59,165 bases of DNA from CAZNHL01 sp964572965 (GTDB taxonomy: Bacteria; Bacteroidota; Bacteroidia; Cytophagales; UBA9547), in the NCBI GenBank assembly GCA_964572965.1, contig CAZNHL010000016.1, positions 1 through 59,165 on the forward strand. Direction: 5' to 3'. Of this stretch, positions 8,472-17,567 are shown one piece after another. Position 1 is the stretch's first letter, and each line of letters begins with the position of its first letter. Both the position numbers and the translations under genes were made by a program. A model generated the notes under the pieces. It searched no databases, was not told the DNA's origin, and worked only from the letters and a program-made list of their open reading frames with translations.

Positions 8472-9236
8472 TTGAATACTACTTATCTTGGTAAATCTGT
8501 CATGAATCTGCCAACTTGTCTGTCAACCAATGATATAGCGTTATCATTAGCCCGCGAAGGGAAGGCAAAGGAGGGATTAGTTGTCATAACGCCTAACCAG
8601 ACTGCAGGAAGGGGGCAAATGGGCAATAAATGGATGGCAGAAGCCGGAAAAAACCTGACATTTTCGCTGGTTTTACAACCGGAAGCTTTTATTTTACGCA
8701 ATCAATTTCAGCTGAATATGTTGGTAGCTGTAGCCGTAACTGAGGCATTAAACAGCATTTTAGGTGGAGGAATTATGCTTAAGTGGCCTAATGATATCTA
8801 TTTTGTTCCGAAAGGAATGAACAAAGCCTGGAAGTTGGGAGGGATGCTGATTGAAAATATTATTTCAGGGAAAAACTGGACTTACTCCATTGTGGGTATT
8901 GGTTTGAATGTTAATCAGGAAGAATTACCTATTGAAACCGCTATTTCTCTCAGAAACATAACCGGAAAAGAATATGAGATTGATGATGTGCTGGAAAAAG
9001 TTATTCAGTCTATTGAGGAATACTACCTTAGTTATACCCCTGTAAGGGCATCTTTATTGCAAAAGTCTTATTACAAAAATCTATATCGTTATCATGAGCC
9101 TGCAAAATACCAGAGTGGCGAAGATGTATTTGAAGGTACGATTACGGGAGTTGATGATGCTGGCCGCCTGGTTATTGAGACTAAAACTACAACCCGAAAG
9201 TTTGAAATTAAGGAAGTGAGCTTTGTAGGTATATAA
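8472..9236 (+). CDS. birA: Biotin--[acetyl-CoA-carboxylase] ligase
   Basis: A group I biotin protein ligase without an N-terminal HTH, so it should attach biotin to carboxylases but not act as a repressor. Motifs are STND, GRGQMGNKW (biotinyl-AMP binding), KWPNDIYF, GGMLIE and GIGLNVN, followed by a small C-terminal SH3-like domain. The start is uncertain. The frame is open from TTG 8400, which would overlap rsfS, while the first ATG at 8502 would cut off the first beta-strand (TYLGKS). TTG 8472 is my choice because it keeps that strand and avoids the rsfS overlap. Confidence 0.9.
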   Translation: MNTTYLGKSVMNLPTCLSTNDIALSLAREGKAKEGLVVITPNQTAGRGQMGNKWMAEAGKNLTFSLVLQPEAFILRNQFQLNMLVAVAVTEALNSILGGGIMLKWPNDIYFVPKGMNKAWKLGGMLIENIISGKNWTYSIVGIGLNVNQEELPIETAISLRNITGKEYEIDDVLEKVIQSIEEYYLSYTPVRASLLQKSYYKNLYRYHEPAKYQSGEDVFEGTITGVDDAGRLVIETKTTTRKFEIKEVSFVGI

Positions 9237-9237
9237 C

Positions 9238-9269
9238 CCGCCGTAAGTTCTGGTCAGAATTTACGGCGG
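9238..9269. terminator. Bidirectional hairpin between convergent genes
   Basis: CCGCCGTAAGTTCTG pairs with CAGAATTTACGGCGG over 15 bp with one G-U and a two-base turn. It sits 1 nt after the birA stop and 29 nt before the end of the convergent anti-sigma gene. Neither side has a strong T run, so efficiency is unclear. Confidence 0.65.
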
Positions 9270-9298
9270 ATATTTAAATTGTCAGTTTAGCGGAAATA

Positions 9299-10414
9299 TT
9301 ATTGAATAACGGTGATGGTACCTATTGTCTCTGATTTAGTTTGTAAGTCAACCAGTCTGTAAAAATAAATACCTGTTGCAGCCATGCCACCGTTTGATTC
9401 CATCAGATTCCAGGTGTCATGAACATCAGCGGCAACTTCACTACTAAATATGATTGCTCCTTGTTGATTTTTGATTTCAAACGTACCTTTTTCCGGGCAT
9501 GAAGGGATTGTCCAGCTTTGTTCCGAAAGTGAAACCAGGTAATTTTTAGTGTTTTTTATGATTTTTTCTTCTTTAGGAGTGCAATCTTTGGCTTTAATTT
9601 CAACCTTGTGAAGTGTTTTGACACAACCTTGGGCGTCTGTTATAGTTACATTATAAGTTCCCGGACTGAGATACACGAAATTGCCATTTCCACCTTTTAT
9701 ATCATGTCCGTTAAGGGTCATGATATAGGGTGAGCTACCTCCGTTGATTTCGTTTACATGGATGCTGCCTTCTGCTGCATTTGTACATGAAGCTTCTGTA
9801 CTGAATTTGACCCTAATCTGTTCATTACAATTGACAGCAGGAACAATTTTCTCTATTGGTTTTGCAACAGGTTTATCAGCTGCAATAAGCGGCAGTACTG
9901 TTATTGGTTCTGATTCAACTATGGCCGGTTTTTCAGAGTTAACAGGAACAGGTAAATTAGCGGACTGCTTAGGAGCGCGCTCTATTTTTACCGGAGCTTT
10001 TTCTTTTGTGGAAGATTCTGGTAGTGCTTTTGGCGCATTAGACAGGATAAGTTTTCTTTCCTGTTCTACTTGCGGAACTTTAGCATCTGAAATGATGGTA
10101 TTGTTCGTTCCTGTTTTTTGATAAAGTAATGTACCTACAATTCCCGCAGAAATTATAGCCAGGCTTGCTACAGAAAGCACTGTTTTACTCCAGCCTTTAT
10201 TATTGATATTGTTATAATCGTATTTATCCAGTTCTGCTTTTACATAGGAAAGTTCACCAAGTTTAAAAAGCTCGTCCGATCCCTGAAAATCTTCCAATAA
10301 CTCCATTAACTCAGGTTCGTTTTGTAACCTTTGAGCAAAGTCCTGAGCCTCAGTAGCTGGCAGCTGGCCATTGAGGTATTGATCGATCAATTCTATGTCT
10401 TTCAAATTATTCAT
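9299..10414 (-). CDS. Transmembrane anti-sigma factor with SprB-like repeat and T9SS/gliding-type C-terminal domain
   Basis: A 371-residue protein. Residues 1-70 resemble the cytoplasmic anti-sigma domain (IDQYLNGQL then an acidic helix) and a single TM follows at about 79-98. The periplasmic part has a Pro/Lys-rich linker (100-195), one SprB-type repeat (196-278, with GGSSPY, YLSPGTYNVTITDAQGC) and a C-terminal domain (300-371) that looks like the gliding-motility-associated type B domain. That domain has the pattern F-x-I-x-N-x-x-G, then TW, then ATGIYFYRL. The gene overlaps the ECF sigma gene by 8 nt, as expected for a sigma/anti-sigma pair. T9SS cargo-like domains on an anti-sigma factor are unusual. 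Function as a sensor of T9SS or surface state is inferred. Confidence 0.8.
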   Translation of the reverse strand: MNNLKDIELIDQYLNGQLPATEAQDFAQRLQNEPELMELLEDFQGSDELFKLGELSYVKAELDKYDYNNINNKGWSKTVLSVASLAIISAGIVGTLLYQKTGTNNTIISDAKVPQVEQERKLILSNAPKALPESSTKEKAPVKIERAPKQSANLPVPVNSEKPAIVESEPITVLPLIAADKPVAKPIEKIVPAVNCNEQIRVKFSTEASCTNAAEGSIHVNEINGGSSPYIMTLNGHDIKGGNGNFVYLSPGTYNVTITDAQGCVKTLHKVEIKAKDCTPKEEKIIKNTKNYLVSLSEQSWTIPSCPEKGTFEIKNQQGAIIFSSEVAADVHDTWNLMESNGGMAATGIYFYRLVDLQTKSETIGTITVIQ

Positions 10415-11009
10415 GTGCAGAATGACTTAAAAGGTATTTTATATGAGGATTTTCCTTATATAATTGAATTAGTTTGAGTTTGCATTTGTAATGCTGTGTT
10501 TTGGCAGAGTCTTCACTTGAGAAGCCTAGTTTTTCTGCAATTTCTTTCATGCTTAAATTATAGAAAATACTTAAGCGAAGTAACTCTTTACATTTATCAC
10601 CGATAGAACTAAGTATTTTGTCAATTACCAGTGTTCTTTCTTTATTTAAAAGCGCCGTGAGATTATTGTTATCAAGCGCACTTTTTGTATTACTTACATT
10701 TACAACATCTTCGGTAAACTCAAGGCGTTTGTCTTTTCTGATCTTGTCTACCCATTTATTTTGTGCCGATTGGATAATAAAGCCGCCTATATTGATTCCT
10801 TCTTCTAAAAGCCTGCTGTCGGTTATTTTTAGATATAACTGCAGAATAACTTCCTGAAATATGTCTTTCGCGTCATCAGAACTACCGTTTCTTGATGATA
10901 CAAATTTTTTAACCTTAGGATAATAAGTCTGGTAGAGGCTGGCAATAGCCTTTTCCCTATTTCCTGACTTAATTAAAGTGATGATCTCTTTATCGTTATA
11001 ATTCCCCAT
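10407..11009 (-). CDS. ECF-type RNA polymerase sigma factor
   Basis: A 200-residue sigma-70 family protein with only regions 2 and 4. Region 2 carries the DAKDIFQEVILQLY core helix and the promoter-melting segment GGFIIQSAQNKWVDKIRK. Region 4 carries CKELLRLSIFYNLSMKEIAE, an HTH for -35 recognition. Length and layout suit ECF sigma factors of Bacteroidota. The stop lies inside the start of the anti-sigma gene (8-nt overlap), implying coupled translation. It is third in a four-gene minus-strand cluster after a PorP/SprF-like gene and a secreted protein gene. Confidence 0.92.
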   Translation of the reverse strand: MGNYNDKEIITLIKSGNREKAIASLYQTYYPKVKKFVSSRNGSSDDAKDIFQEVILQLYLKITDSRLLEEGINIGGFIIQSAQNKWVDKIRKDKRLEFTEDVVNVSNTKSALDNNNLTALLNKERTLVIDKILSSIGDKCKELLRLSIFYNLSMKEIAEKLGFSSEDSAKTQHYKCKLKLIQLYKENPHIKYLLSHSAHE

Positions 11010-11030
11010 ATTCAGAGGTTTACATCCAAT

Positions 11031-12143
11031 TTAATAAATCAGTGTGATAGATTCCTGTTTGTTTTCTCCGTATTGGATAAAATAGATGCCTATCGGTAAA
11101 ATGGCTCCAGAAGAATTAGTGCCCCGCCAGATAGCAGGGGCATCAAACTCTGTTACTTTTTCCATAGAGGAGTTAAATATTCTGATCTTTTCTGTATCCG
11201 CAAATACAATTTGACCTCCATTGACAGGGTTCATTAATGCTGGCTCATCGTAAGATTTGCATTGTTGTTTCTGTACTATCGTTACTGTGTCTGTTGTTGT
11301 ACAGCCATTAGTGATGTATGTTGCTTTGTATAAATATTGCCCGGGTGTAATAATTAAGTAAGGACTGTCTCCGATAGCCTCTCTTTCAAGGCTGTCTTTT
11401 TCTGTAAAGGTAGGTATGGTAATTACGCTTTTATGACAGATAGAGTCACGATTATTTATGGCATTTAAGGGGAAGTCTAATAATTTAAAGGAAAGAAGAG
11501 AGTATAAATAAGTGATTGATTTATAAGGATCAATTATCTGAATAGTGTGCGAGGAGTTGCCCTGCATTTTTTCATACACGATTTCAGGAGAAATGCCTGT
11601 TGTATCAAGAACAACGTCTGAAGTTGTGAAAATTTTTGGATGAACACCGTATGGTATATATATAGGTTGCCTGCGGATTGATTTACATTGGTTAAAACCT
11701 GTTATATGTCTTTGCCAGGTAGTTATTTTTACGCCAGTAACAATTGTGGAATCTCCGTAAACATAGGTGTTTTTATCGTCCTTATATGAAAATTCAATGC
11801 CGTAAACAGCGCCACTTTGTATATCAACTGCAAGTGATATAAGCCTTTCTCCATTTTTGTAGCCTGATTTACCGCCACTTTGGTCGTACCCCAGTGATAT
11901 GATACAATCTTGCCCTTGAGAGTATCCATTGCGGCCTACACTGAAAAGGGTGTCTTTTCTGCAGACAAAGTACCTGAAAGAGTAAAAATTGCTGCTCGGG
12001 AGTAAAATCTGGACTTCTTTTGGAATGATAACCTTGAAATGAGTATCAAGTTCGGGTTGAGCCAAGTACACAGCCTGCCCCATAGCTCCGAAAGAGAGTA
12101 TGAATGCAAAGAATGTGAAAATATGGTATCGAACTCTAATCAT
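11031..12143 (-). CDS. Secreted protein with gliding-type C-terminal domain, putative T9SS cargo
   Basis: A 370-residue protein with a signal peptide (cleavage near FGAMGQ-A, about residue 22). The N-terminal 290 residues are beta-rich and not recognised; one stretch near 265-295 (PGQYLYKATYITNGCTTTD) resembles an Ig/PKD-like repeat. The last 55 or so residues show the IRIFNSS...IWRG...LPIGIYFIQ pattern of T9SS type B (CHU_C-like) C-terminal domains, though divergent. The gene lies between a PorP/SprF-like gene and the sigma factor gene. In Flavobacterium, type B cargo genes are known to sit next to a dedicated SprF-like gene, so this could be such a cargo. Its function is unknown. Confidence 0.72.
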   Translation of the reverse strand: MIRVRYHIFTFFAFILSFGAMGQAVYLAQPELDTHFKVIIPKEVQILLPSSNFYSFRYFVCRKDTLFSVGRNGYSQGQDCIISLGYDQSGGKSGYKNGERLISLAVDIQSGAVYGIEFSYKDDKNTYVYGDSTIVTGVKITTWQRHITGFNQCKSIRRQPIYIPYGVHPKIFTTSDVVLDTTGISPEIVYEKMQGNSSHTIQIIDPYKSITYLYSLLSFKLLDFPLNAINNRDSICHKSVITIPTFTEKDSLEREAIGDSPYLIITPGQYLYKATYITNGCTTTDTVTIVQKQQCKSYDEPALMNPVNGGQIVFADTEKIRIFNSSMEKVTEFDAPAIWRGTNSSGAILPIGIYFIQYGENKQESITLIY

Positions 12144-12200
12144 ATTTGTATTATGTTGTATATATACCGTTTAATTATGGTAAAAAGTAACCAATTATTA

Positions 12201-13112
12201 TTAAAACAGATATGAAATACCGATTTCATATCTGTTTGAGTTTAATACATTATTCCTGAAAACAGGGTTTGAATAAAGAAAGTTGAAGCTTAGCCTGCCA
12301 ACAGGTGTCTGAATGTTTTCAAAAGAAATGCCATATCCAAGGCTATTGAAATGGTATAAGAGGAAAATTAGTTTATAATGCTTCCGGTACACCGTTTCTG
12401 TTATGATGTCAAAATACACATTACCACGCTTGTAGTTATATATGCCGGCTACCATTGTTTTTATATTAAAGTCTCTGCTGACTTTGTTATCGCGAGAAAC
12501 ATAGGCATTGATCCGCTGGTTTTTTTTCGAGGGGGCATCAATTGGTTGTAAATTCCTGTCGATCAGATGTTGGGTTGCTATTCCTATGTTAAGTGTTTTA
12601 GACTGCAGGCTTGCACCTATATCCATATCGGGCACAATGTCTGAACCTCCCGCTGTGCTTGCATTACCTTCAAAGTTGTAATTAAGTAAACCAAATCCAA
12701 TCCCGGGGTTAATGGATAGTTTTTCATTTAACGGGATTTTATATCTCAATAATAGCTTTGCGTTAATCAAATGTATGTGCGGACCCTGGTTGTTGTTATA
12801 AAGTTGAATTCCTGTTGCCAGTTTGCCTTCCGAACCGATTTTAATTAAGCCATCAGCATATATTTCATTGATTTCTTTCCGTATTCCGGTGAAGCTGGCA
12901 TATTTTAAGTTGAATGAACAGCGGTTTTCAAGGATTTGTCCGGCAGGGTTGAGGTAACTTAAGAAATTGGTATAGTAAATAATTGTAGAGTTGGGAATAT
13001 AGCTGTCAGTAAGTTGTTGGGCATTGAGAGACAGGGTTGAAATTAAGAACCCTCCCCAAAGGATTAATTTCAAACTTTTTCTCAAAATAAATAAATGTAC
13101 CACCCAAAACAT
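12201..13112 (-). CDS. PorP/SprF-family T9SS outer-membrane protein
   Basis: A 303-residue protein with a signal peptide (NAQ-Q near 32-33). It then has the pattern of the PorP/SprF family: LNPAG near residue 55, a series of amphipathic beta-strands, NPGIGFGLLNYNF, a D-x-D-x-G-A strand (PDMDIGASL), and a C-terminal strand ending in an aromatic residue (ISYLF). Members are outer-membrane beta-barrels that act with T9SS in gliding or in export of particular type B cargo. It is the first gene of the cluster leading into the secreted protein, the ECF sigma factor and the anti-sigma factor, with 57 nt to the next gene. Confidence 0.85.
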   Translation of the reverse strand: MFWVVHLFILRKSLKLILWGGFLISTLSLNAQQLTDSYIPNSTIIYYTNFLSYLNPAGQILENRCSFNLKYASFTGIRKEINEIYADGLIKIGSEGKLATGIQLYNNNQGPHIHLINAKLLLRYKIPLNEKLSINPGIGFGLLNYNFEGNASTAGGSDIVPDMDIGASLQSKTLNIGIATQHLIDRNLQPIDAPSKKNQRINAYVSRDNKVSRDFNIKTMVAGIYNYKRGNVYFDIITETVYRKHYKLIFLLYHFNSLGYGISFENIQTPVGRLSFNFLYSNPVFRNNVLNSNRYEIGISYLF

Positions 13113-13362
13113 AGTATGTAAAACTATTCATTTTAAGGGAATTAATATAATTCTGTTTAGAAGTTTTTAGAGATATGTCCGCGAATTTTAAAAAAAATTA
13201 AAAATGACGGTTACTTTTTACCTGGGTGGTGCGGTATACATGCGAATTCCGGTAAACTAAATTCATTGGGTGTGAATATTATTGGATCATATTTATATGA
13301 TTGATTTATGTTTTTAAGAGCTAACTAATTGGTTATTTTTAATTTATAGGATAGAGTTCACG

Positions 13363-13395
13363 AAAAAGCCTCGAATTATTCGAGGCCTTTTTTTT
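13363..13395 (-). terminator. Intrinsic terminator of the polysaccharide deacetylase gene
   Basis: GCCTCGAA pairs with TTCGAGGC (13368-13386) around a three-base loop. On the minus strand the stem is followed by TTTTT, just after the deacetylase stop at 13410. The plus side is also T-rich (eight T), so it could stop transcription both ways. Confidence 0.8.
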
Positions 13396-13409
13396 ATTAC
13401 AATGGTCGT

Positions 13410-15119
13410 TTAATGCAGTTTGGTAATTTCTACCAGGCCACCGTCGGGTATGGCATCAAATCTGATTTTCTGCTCATTTACCTTAACTGTAGTTTGTTTA
13501 GTCCCTTGTTTTACGGATACACTCGTCCATGTGGCGTTGGGAACGGTAAGCTCAAAACTCAGTGGATAGTTGTATATATCATCTGCGAGATTATCCGTTA
13601 ATGTGTAAGTTAATTTGGAAGCCTCATGTTGATTTAACGTCATTTGAACAGCATTCCGTTCTTTAATATAGCGGCTTACATTGGACACTGTTTCCACCCA
13701 AAGTTCATTTCGGTTTTGTTTTGACTGTAACCACTGACAGAAAGTGTCAAATGTTTCTGCTGAAACCGGGTTATATGCGTCTTTTGCAGCAGCAGCTTCA
13801 AAAAAAGGAAGTACATCGTGTGCAAGGTAAACAGACCAGCCGCCTTGTTTAATAGTAGTTTGTTCGATGTTTGTTTGGTGCGCTTCCATTTTAGATTTGT
13901 CATGCGCCGAAAACCTTTCTTCATTGCCATAGTCGATTATTTGGCCTTTTAATGCCATAAAATCCGGATTTATAGAATTGACTCCTCCATAAAGTGCTCG
14001 GGATGCAATATAATGTTTGGATACTTCGTCAATTACATGCTGATTGTATTCTACAAAAGGGTATGCGAACGTTAATACTTTAGCCTCAGGTATATGTTTT
14101 TTAATCTGCTGTAAAGGTGAAATTATCTCATACTGCAAAGTGCCGCTATTGCTGGCATTACCGTCAGATAAGCCCGTTAATTTCGGATGTGTGGCAGAAT
14201 GGGCACCTATTTCATGTCCTCTCTTATGAAGGTCCTTGAATTGATGCCAGTAACCATACCTCCACGATGATTCCATAGCAGGGTTAATTGTCAGCTGATC
14301 AGTTACCAGGTAAAAAGTGCCTTTGAGGTTATGCTTTTCTAAAATAGGCGCTACATGCTGATAGTGTGAAATAAGACCATCATCAAATGATAATGAGTAT
14401 GCTGCTTTGTTAAAGCCATACCAGTTTGCTATAGTTACATTGTCAGGCAGTTTTTGAACAGTTGTACCGGTGGGTGATAATGTTGCAGCATCAACGTTGA
14501 AAGAAGTTTGGGCCTGAGGGGCTCTTCTTAAAAACCGGATATTGTCAAGACAAATGGTACCGCTATCTCCGGTTTGACCCATAACCATCCAATCAAGGGC
14601 TGACAAGTCATTGGCGCTAAACTCTACTTTTTTCCCCCATCCCGGTTGTTGTAATTCTGTAAAAGGAATGATTACCGTTGTCCATTCTTTGCTGGCTGGT
14701 ACTGCTTTCTTGTAATGGGCATAATCGGTAACATCTTCTAACTCGTATATCAGATTGTGTGAACTACCTTTAAAATCATATGCAATTGCTTTGATGATTC
14801 CCGGGGCGAGCTGTGTTGTATTAATAGCAAGGGTTAAAGAGATATATGGTTCCCATTTAAAGCCTCCCTTATTAAGTTTATAGCTGAATTTCAAAGCCTG
14901 GCTATTTCTAACGGTATCCATATAATAGGCAGATTTTATGTCAGCAGGAAAAAATACAGAAGCGCCCTGATTGGGCTTGTCTGTATAACCGGACCAGGTA
15001 CCTCCGGGAATAGAGACTCCTGTAGCTTTATCAAAATTATCAATCAACACTTCCCCTTTTTGAGCAAAAAGCTGCAGGAAGAAGGAATTTAGAATAAGAA
15101 TCAGGGAAATCTTTTTCAA
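13410..15119 (-). CDS. Secreted polysaccharide deacetylase (CE4/NodB fold) with N-terminal carbohydrate-binding-like domain
   Basis: A 569-residue protein with a signal peptide (LFAQ-K, residue 20). Residues 25-198 resemble a CIA30/CBM11-like beta-sandwich (LIDNFD at the start, CLDNIRF at the end). Residues 235-480 form a NodB domain with SFDDG (D246, D247) and the metal-binding HSATH (H307, H311). A small beta-domain of about 75 residues follows. CE4 enzymes remove N- or O-acetyl groups from polymers such as chitin, peptidoglycan or xylan; the substrate cannot be read from sequence. Two GH18 genes nearby make an amino-sugar polymer plausible. No T9SS tail is visible. Confidence 0.85.
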   Translation of the reverse strand: MKKISLILILNSFFLQLFAQKGEVLIDNFDKATGVSIPGGTWSGYTDKPNQGASVFFPADIKSAYYMDTVRNSQALKFSYKLNKGGFKWEPYISLTLAINTTQLAPGIIKAIAYDFKGSSHNLIYELEDVTDYAHYKKAVPASKEWTTVIIPFTELQQPGWGKKVEFSANDLSALDWMVMGQTGDSGTICLDNIRFLRRAPQAQTSFNVDAATLSPTGTTVQKLPDNVTIANWYGFNKAAYSLSFDDGLISHYQHVAPILEKHNLKGTFYLVTDQLTINPAMESSWRYGYWHQFKDLHKRGHEIGAHSATHPKLTGLSDGNASNSGTLQYEIISPLQQIKKHIPEAKVLTFAYPFVEYNQHVIDEVSKHYIASRALYGGVNSINPDFMALKGQIIDYGNEERFSAHDKSKMEAHQTNIEQTTIKQGGWSVYLAHDVLPFFEAAAAKDAYNPVSAETFDTFCQWLQSKQNRNELWVETVSNVSRYIKERNAVQMTLNQHEASKLTYTLTDNLADDIYNYPLSFELTVPNATWTSVSVKQGTKQTTVKVNEQKIRFDAIPDGGLVEITKLH

Positions 15120-15135
15120 TCTTTTTAGTTTTTTA

Positions 15136-16077
15136 TCAGTAAATGTAATTCAGTGTAAATACTTTCTTGGGTAAAACAGTACCTGAAAGCATACTGGCTA
15201 AGTGGCGTAGCCATACTTGGTCTTCAAAATACCACATGTGAGTAAAATAAGCATAATCAATCGGATGTAGAAATTTGTCAGGAGCATTTATTGCAATTTT
15301 ATCAAAATGTACCTGACAGTTTACATCAATACAATTGTCAGGCATGTTGTTCGCAAGACCTTTCTGACCGGCTCTGGGAGCTAAGCCCAAACGTATAATA
15401 TTAGAAGACTTTAGCGCCTGATCATGAATGTTATAATAATTAATAAAACGTTCACAATGTGTGAAAATATAGTCTTCGGAAGGAATGTTTTCTATGGAGT
15501 TTAAAGCAATATCACCGGCAAAAAATACAATATTAGAAAATTTAAAATTTGCTTCTTCAGGTGTGCATGCGGCATTGCGGGTCAGCAGAAAGGCCCGTTG
15601 AACAATAAAAGCACCCGTTGAATGGGCTAATAAATGTAGTGACGGTTTGTGAATATTTTGTTGCTGATTGGCAAAAAGCCAGGCAAGGTCTTTGAATAAA
15701 TTATAGGCGCTGGTTCTTGCATCGCTGCGGTCTTCAAAGTAATTAATAAGTTCTTTCGCACTTGACCAGTCAAACCCTACTACAACACCATCAAAACCAT
15801 GAGCTATAAGATCAGTATTGAACTTTCGTAAATGCAACAGCATCTGATCATGTGAATAGTTATAGCCATGTATATATATAACTATGTTTTTAGGATTCAA
15901 TTCAAGTAGTTGCCGGATCCAGATTTGTGCCGCAGTTTTAGTGGAGGTCCCATGCAAAATATGTTCAGTCTCAATTTCCTTAGATTCATCAGGTATAACC
16001 AGGTAGTGGGGTATTCCTGGTTCATTTGTGAAATCATCGTTTTCTATTTTTCTGACACTGAGCAGATATGTCGCCAT
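15136..16077 (-). CDS. DUF900-type alpha/beta hydrolase
   Basis: A 313-residue protein without a signal peptide. It shows IYIHGYNYS near residue 88 (oxyanion-side HGxN motif of DUF900 hydrolases), LLAHSTGAF with the nucleophile serine in AHSTG instead of the usual GHSxG, a following FFAGDIAL that can supply the acid, and a histidine in the C-terminal part. This family has lipase/esterase-like folds with largely unknown substrates. It ends 16 nt before the deacetylase gene on the same strand, so the two are probably co-transcribed. Confidence 0.75.
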   Translation of the reverse strand: MATYLLSVRKIENDDFTNEPGIPHYLVIPDESKEIETEHILHGTSTKTAAQIWIRQLLELNPKNIVIYIHGYNYSHDQMLLHLRKFNTDLIAHGFDGVVVGFDWSSAKELINYFEDRSDARTSAYNLFKDLAWLFANQQQNIHKPSLHLLAHSTGAFIVQRAFLLTRNAACTPEEANFKFSNIVFFAGDIALNSIENIPSEDYIFTHCERFINYYNIHDQALKSSNIIRLGLAPRAGQKGLANNMPDNCIDVNCQVHFDKIAINAPDKFLHPIDYAYFTHMWYFEDQVWLRHLASMLSGTVLPKKVFTLNYIY

Positions 16078-16139
16078 TTTTAAAAAGTATTAATAAAGGA
16101 AAACAATTTAATAAATATTCCAAATAGTAGTTATTGAGT

Positions 16140-16171
16140 TTTGCCATTGGCAAACAAATAGATTAATTTCG
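16140..16171 (+). promoter_or_regulatory. Bacteroidota-type promoter of ahcY
   Basis: TTTG at 16140-16143, 20 nt, then TAATTTCG at 16164-16171, one mismatch from TANNTTTG. The predicted transcription start is about 25 nt before the ahcY ATG. Motif-based only. Confidence 0.55.
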
Positions 16172-16201
16172 TGTTACATTTCCTTAGAAACAAACAACAT
16201 T

Positions 16202-17509
16202 ATGGTTGCTACATACACTAAATACAAAGTAAAAGATATCGGCCTTGCTGAGTGGGGCAGAAAAGAAATTGGTCTTGCTGAAGCAGAAATGCCAGGTTTG
16301 ATGTCCGTTCGTAAAGAGTTCGGCCCATCTAAGCCATTGAAAGGCGCCCGTATTGCAGGCTGTCTGCATATGACTATTCAAACAGCAGTGTTGATCGAAA
16401 CATTGGTAGAATTAGGTGCTGAAGTTACCTGGTCTTCTTGTAATATCTTCTCAACTCAGGATCATGCTGCTGCTGCTATTGCTGCTGCGGGTATTTCTGT
16501 TTATGCATGGAAAGGCTTAAGCGAAGAAGAATTTGACTGGTGTATTGAGCAGACATTGTTCTTCGGTGAAGACAGAAAACCATTGAACATGATCCTTGAT
16601 GACGGTGGGGATTTGACTAATATGGTATTGGACAGATACCCTGAGTTGGTAGCAGCTATCAAAGGTATTTCTGAAGAAACTACAACAGGTGTGTTGCGTC
16701 TGAATGAGCGTGTACAAAAAGGTACTTTGCCTTTGCCTGCAATCAATATCAACGATTCAGTAACTAAGTCTAAATTTGATAACAAGTATGGCTGTAAAGA
16801 GTCATTGGTAGATGCGATCCGTCGTGCTACTGATGTAATGATGGCTGGTAAAGTTGCTTTGGTAGCTGGTTACGGAGATGTGGGTAAGGGGTCTGCTGCT
16901 TCGTTGAGCGGTGCCGGTGCCCGTGTAATCGTTACTGAAATTGACCCGATCTGTGCCTTACAGGCTGCAATGGACGGTTATGAAGTGAAGAAAATGGACG
17001 ATGCCGTTAAGCGTGCTGATATTATTGTTACTTGTACAGGTAACTTTAAAATTGTAGTTGGCCGTCATTTCGAATCTATGAAAGACAAAGCAATTGTTTG
17101 TAACATCGGTCACTTCGACAACGAAATCGATATGGCTTGGTTGAATACAAACCACGGTAAATCTAAAGTAGAAATTAAACCACAGGTTGATAAATACACT
17201 ATCAATGGGAAGGATATCCTTATCCTTGCTGAAGGTCGTTTGGTTAACTTGGGTTGTGCTACAGGTCACCCGTCTTTTGTAATGTCTAACTCATTCACAA
17301 ACCAGACATTGGCACAGTTGGAGCTTTGGACAAACGGATCTAAATACGAAAATAAAGTTTATACACTTCCTAAGCATTTAGATGAGAAAGTAGCTCGTTT
17401 ACACCTGGCAAAAATCGGTGTGGAGTTAGATACTTTGTCTGCTGAACAGGCTGCTTATATTGGTGTTAAAGTAGAAGGGCCATTCAAGTCTGATGAATAC
17501 AGATACTAA
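16202..17509 (+). CDS. ahcY: Adenosylhomocysteinase (S-adenosyl-L-homocysteine hydrolase)
   Basis: A 435-residue NAD-dependent enzyme that splits S-adenosylhomocysteine into adenosine and homocysteine, removing the inhibitory product of methyltransferases. Landmarks are CNIFSTQDHAAAAIA, DDGGD, the NAD loop GYGDVGKGSA, the FDNEIDM segment and the C-terminal HPSFVMSNSFTNQ. The terminal SDEYRY resembles the usual family C-terminus with its conserved tyrosine. Codon use is biased to high-expression codons. It is a single-gene unit with its own promoter and a strong terminator. Confidence 0.98.
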   Translation: MVATYTKYKVKDIGLAEWGRKEIGLAEAEMPGLMSVRKEFGPSKPLKGARIAGCLHMTIQTAVLIETLVELGAEVTWSSCNIFSTQDHAAAAIAAAGISVYAWKGLSEEEFDWCIEQTLFFGEDRKPLNMILDDGGDLTNMVLDRYPELVAAIKGISEETTTGVLRLNERVQKGTLPLPAININDSVTKSKFDNKYGCKESLVDAIRRATDVMMAGKVALVAGYGDVGKGSAASLSGAGARVIVTEIDPICALQAAMDGYEVKKMDDAVKRADIIVTCTGNFKIVVGRHFESMKDKAIVCNIGHFDNEIDMAWLNTNHGKSKVEIKPQVDKYTINGKDILILAEGRLVNLGCATGHPSFVMSNSFTNQTLAQLELWTNGSKYENKVYTLPKHLDEKVARLHLAKIGVELDTLSAEQAAYIGVKVEGPFKSDEYRY

Positions 17510-17523
17510 ATAGAATAAAAGCT

Positions 17524-17567
17524 TTATACAAAAAGACCTCGGAGCAATCTGAGGTCTTTTTGTATAA
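17524..17567. terminator. Strong intrinsic terminator after ahcY
   Basis: A 17-bp perfect stem (arms 17524-17540 and 17551-17567) around a 10-nt loop. The stem contains A5/T5 so that GACCTC/GAGGTC is followed by TTTTT. It lies 14 nt after the ahcY stop. Confidence 0.88.
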
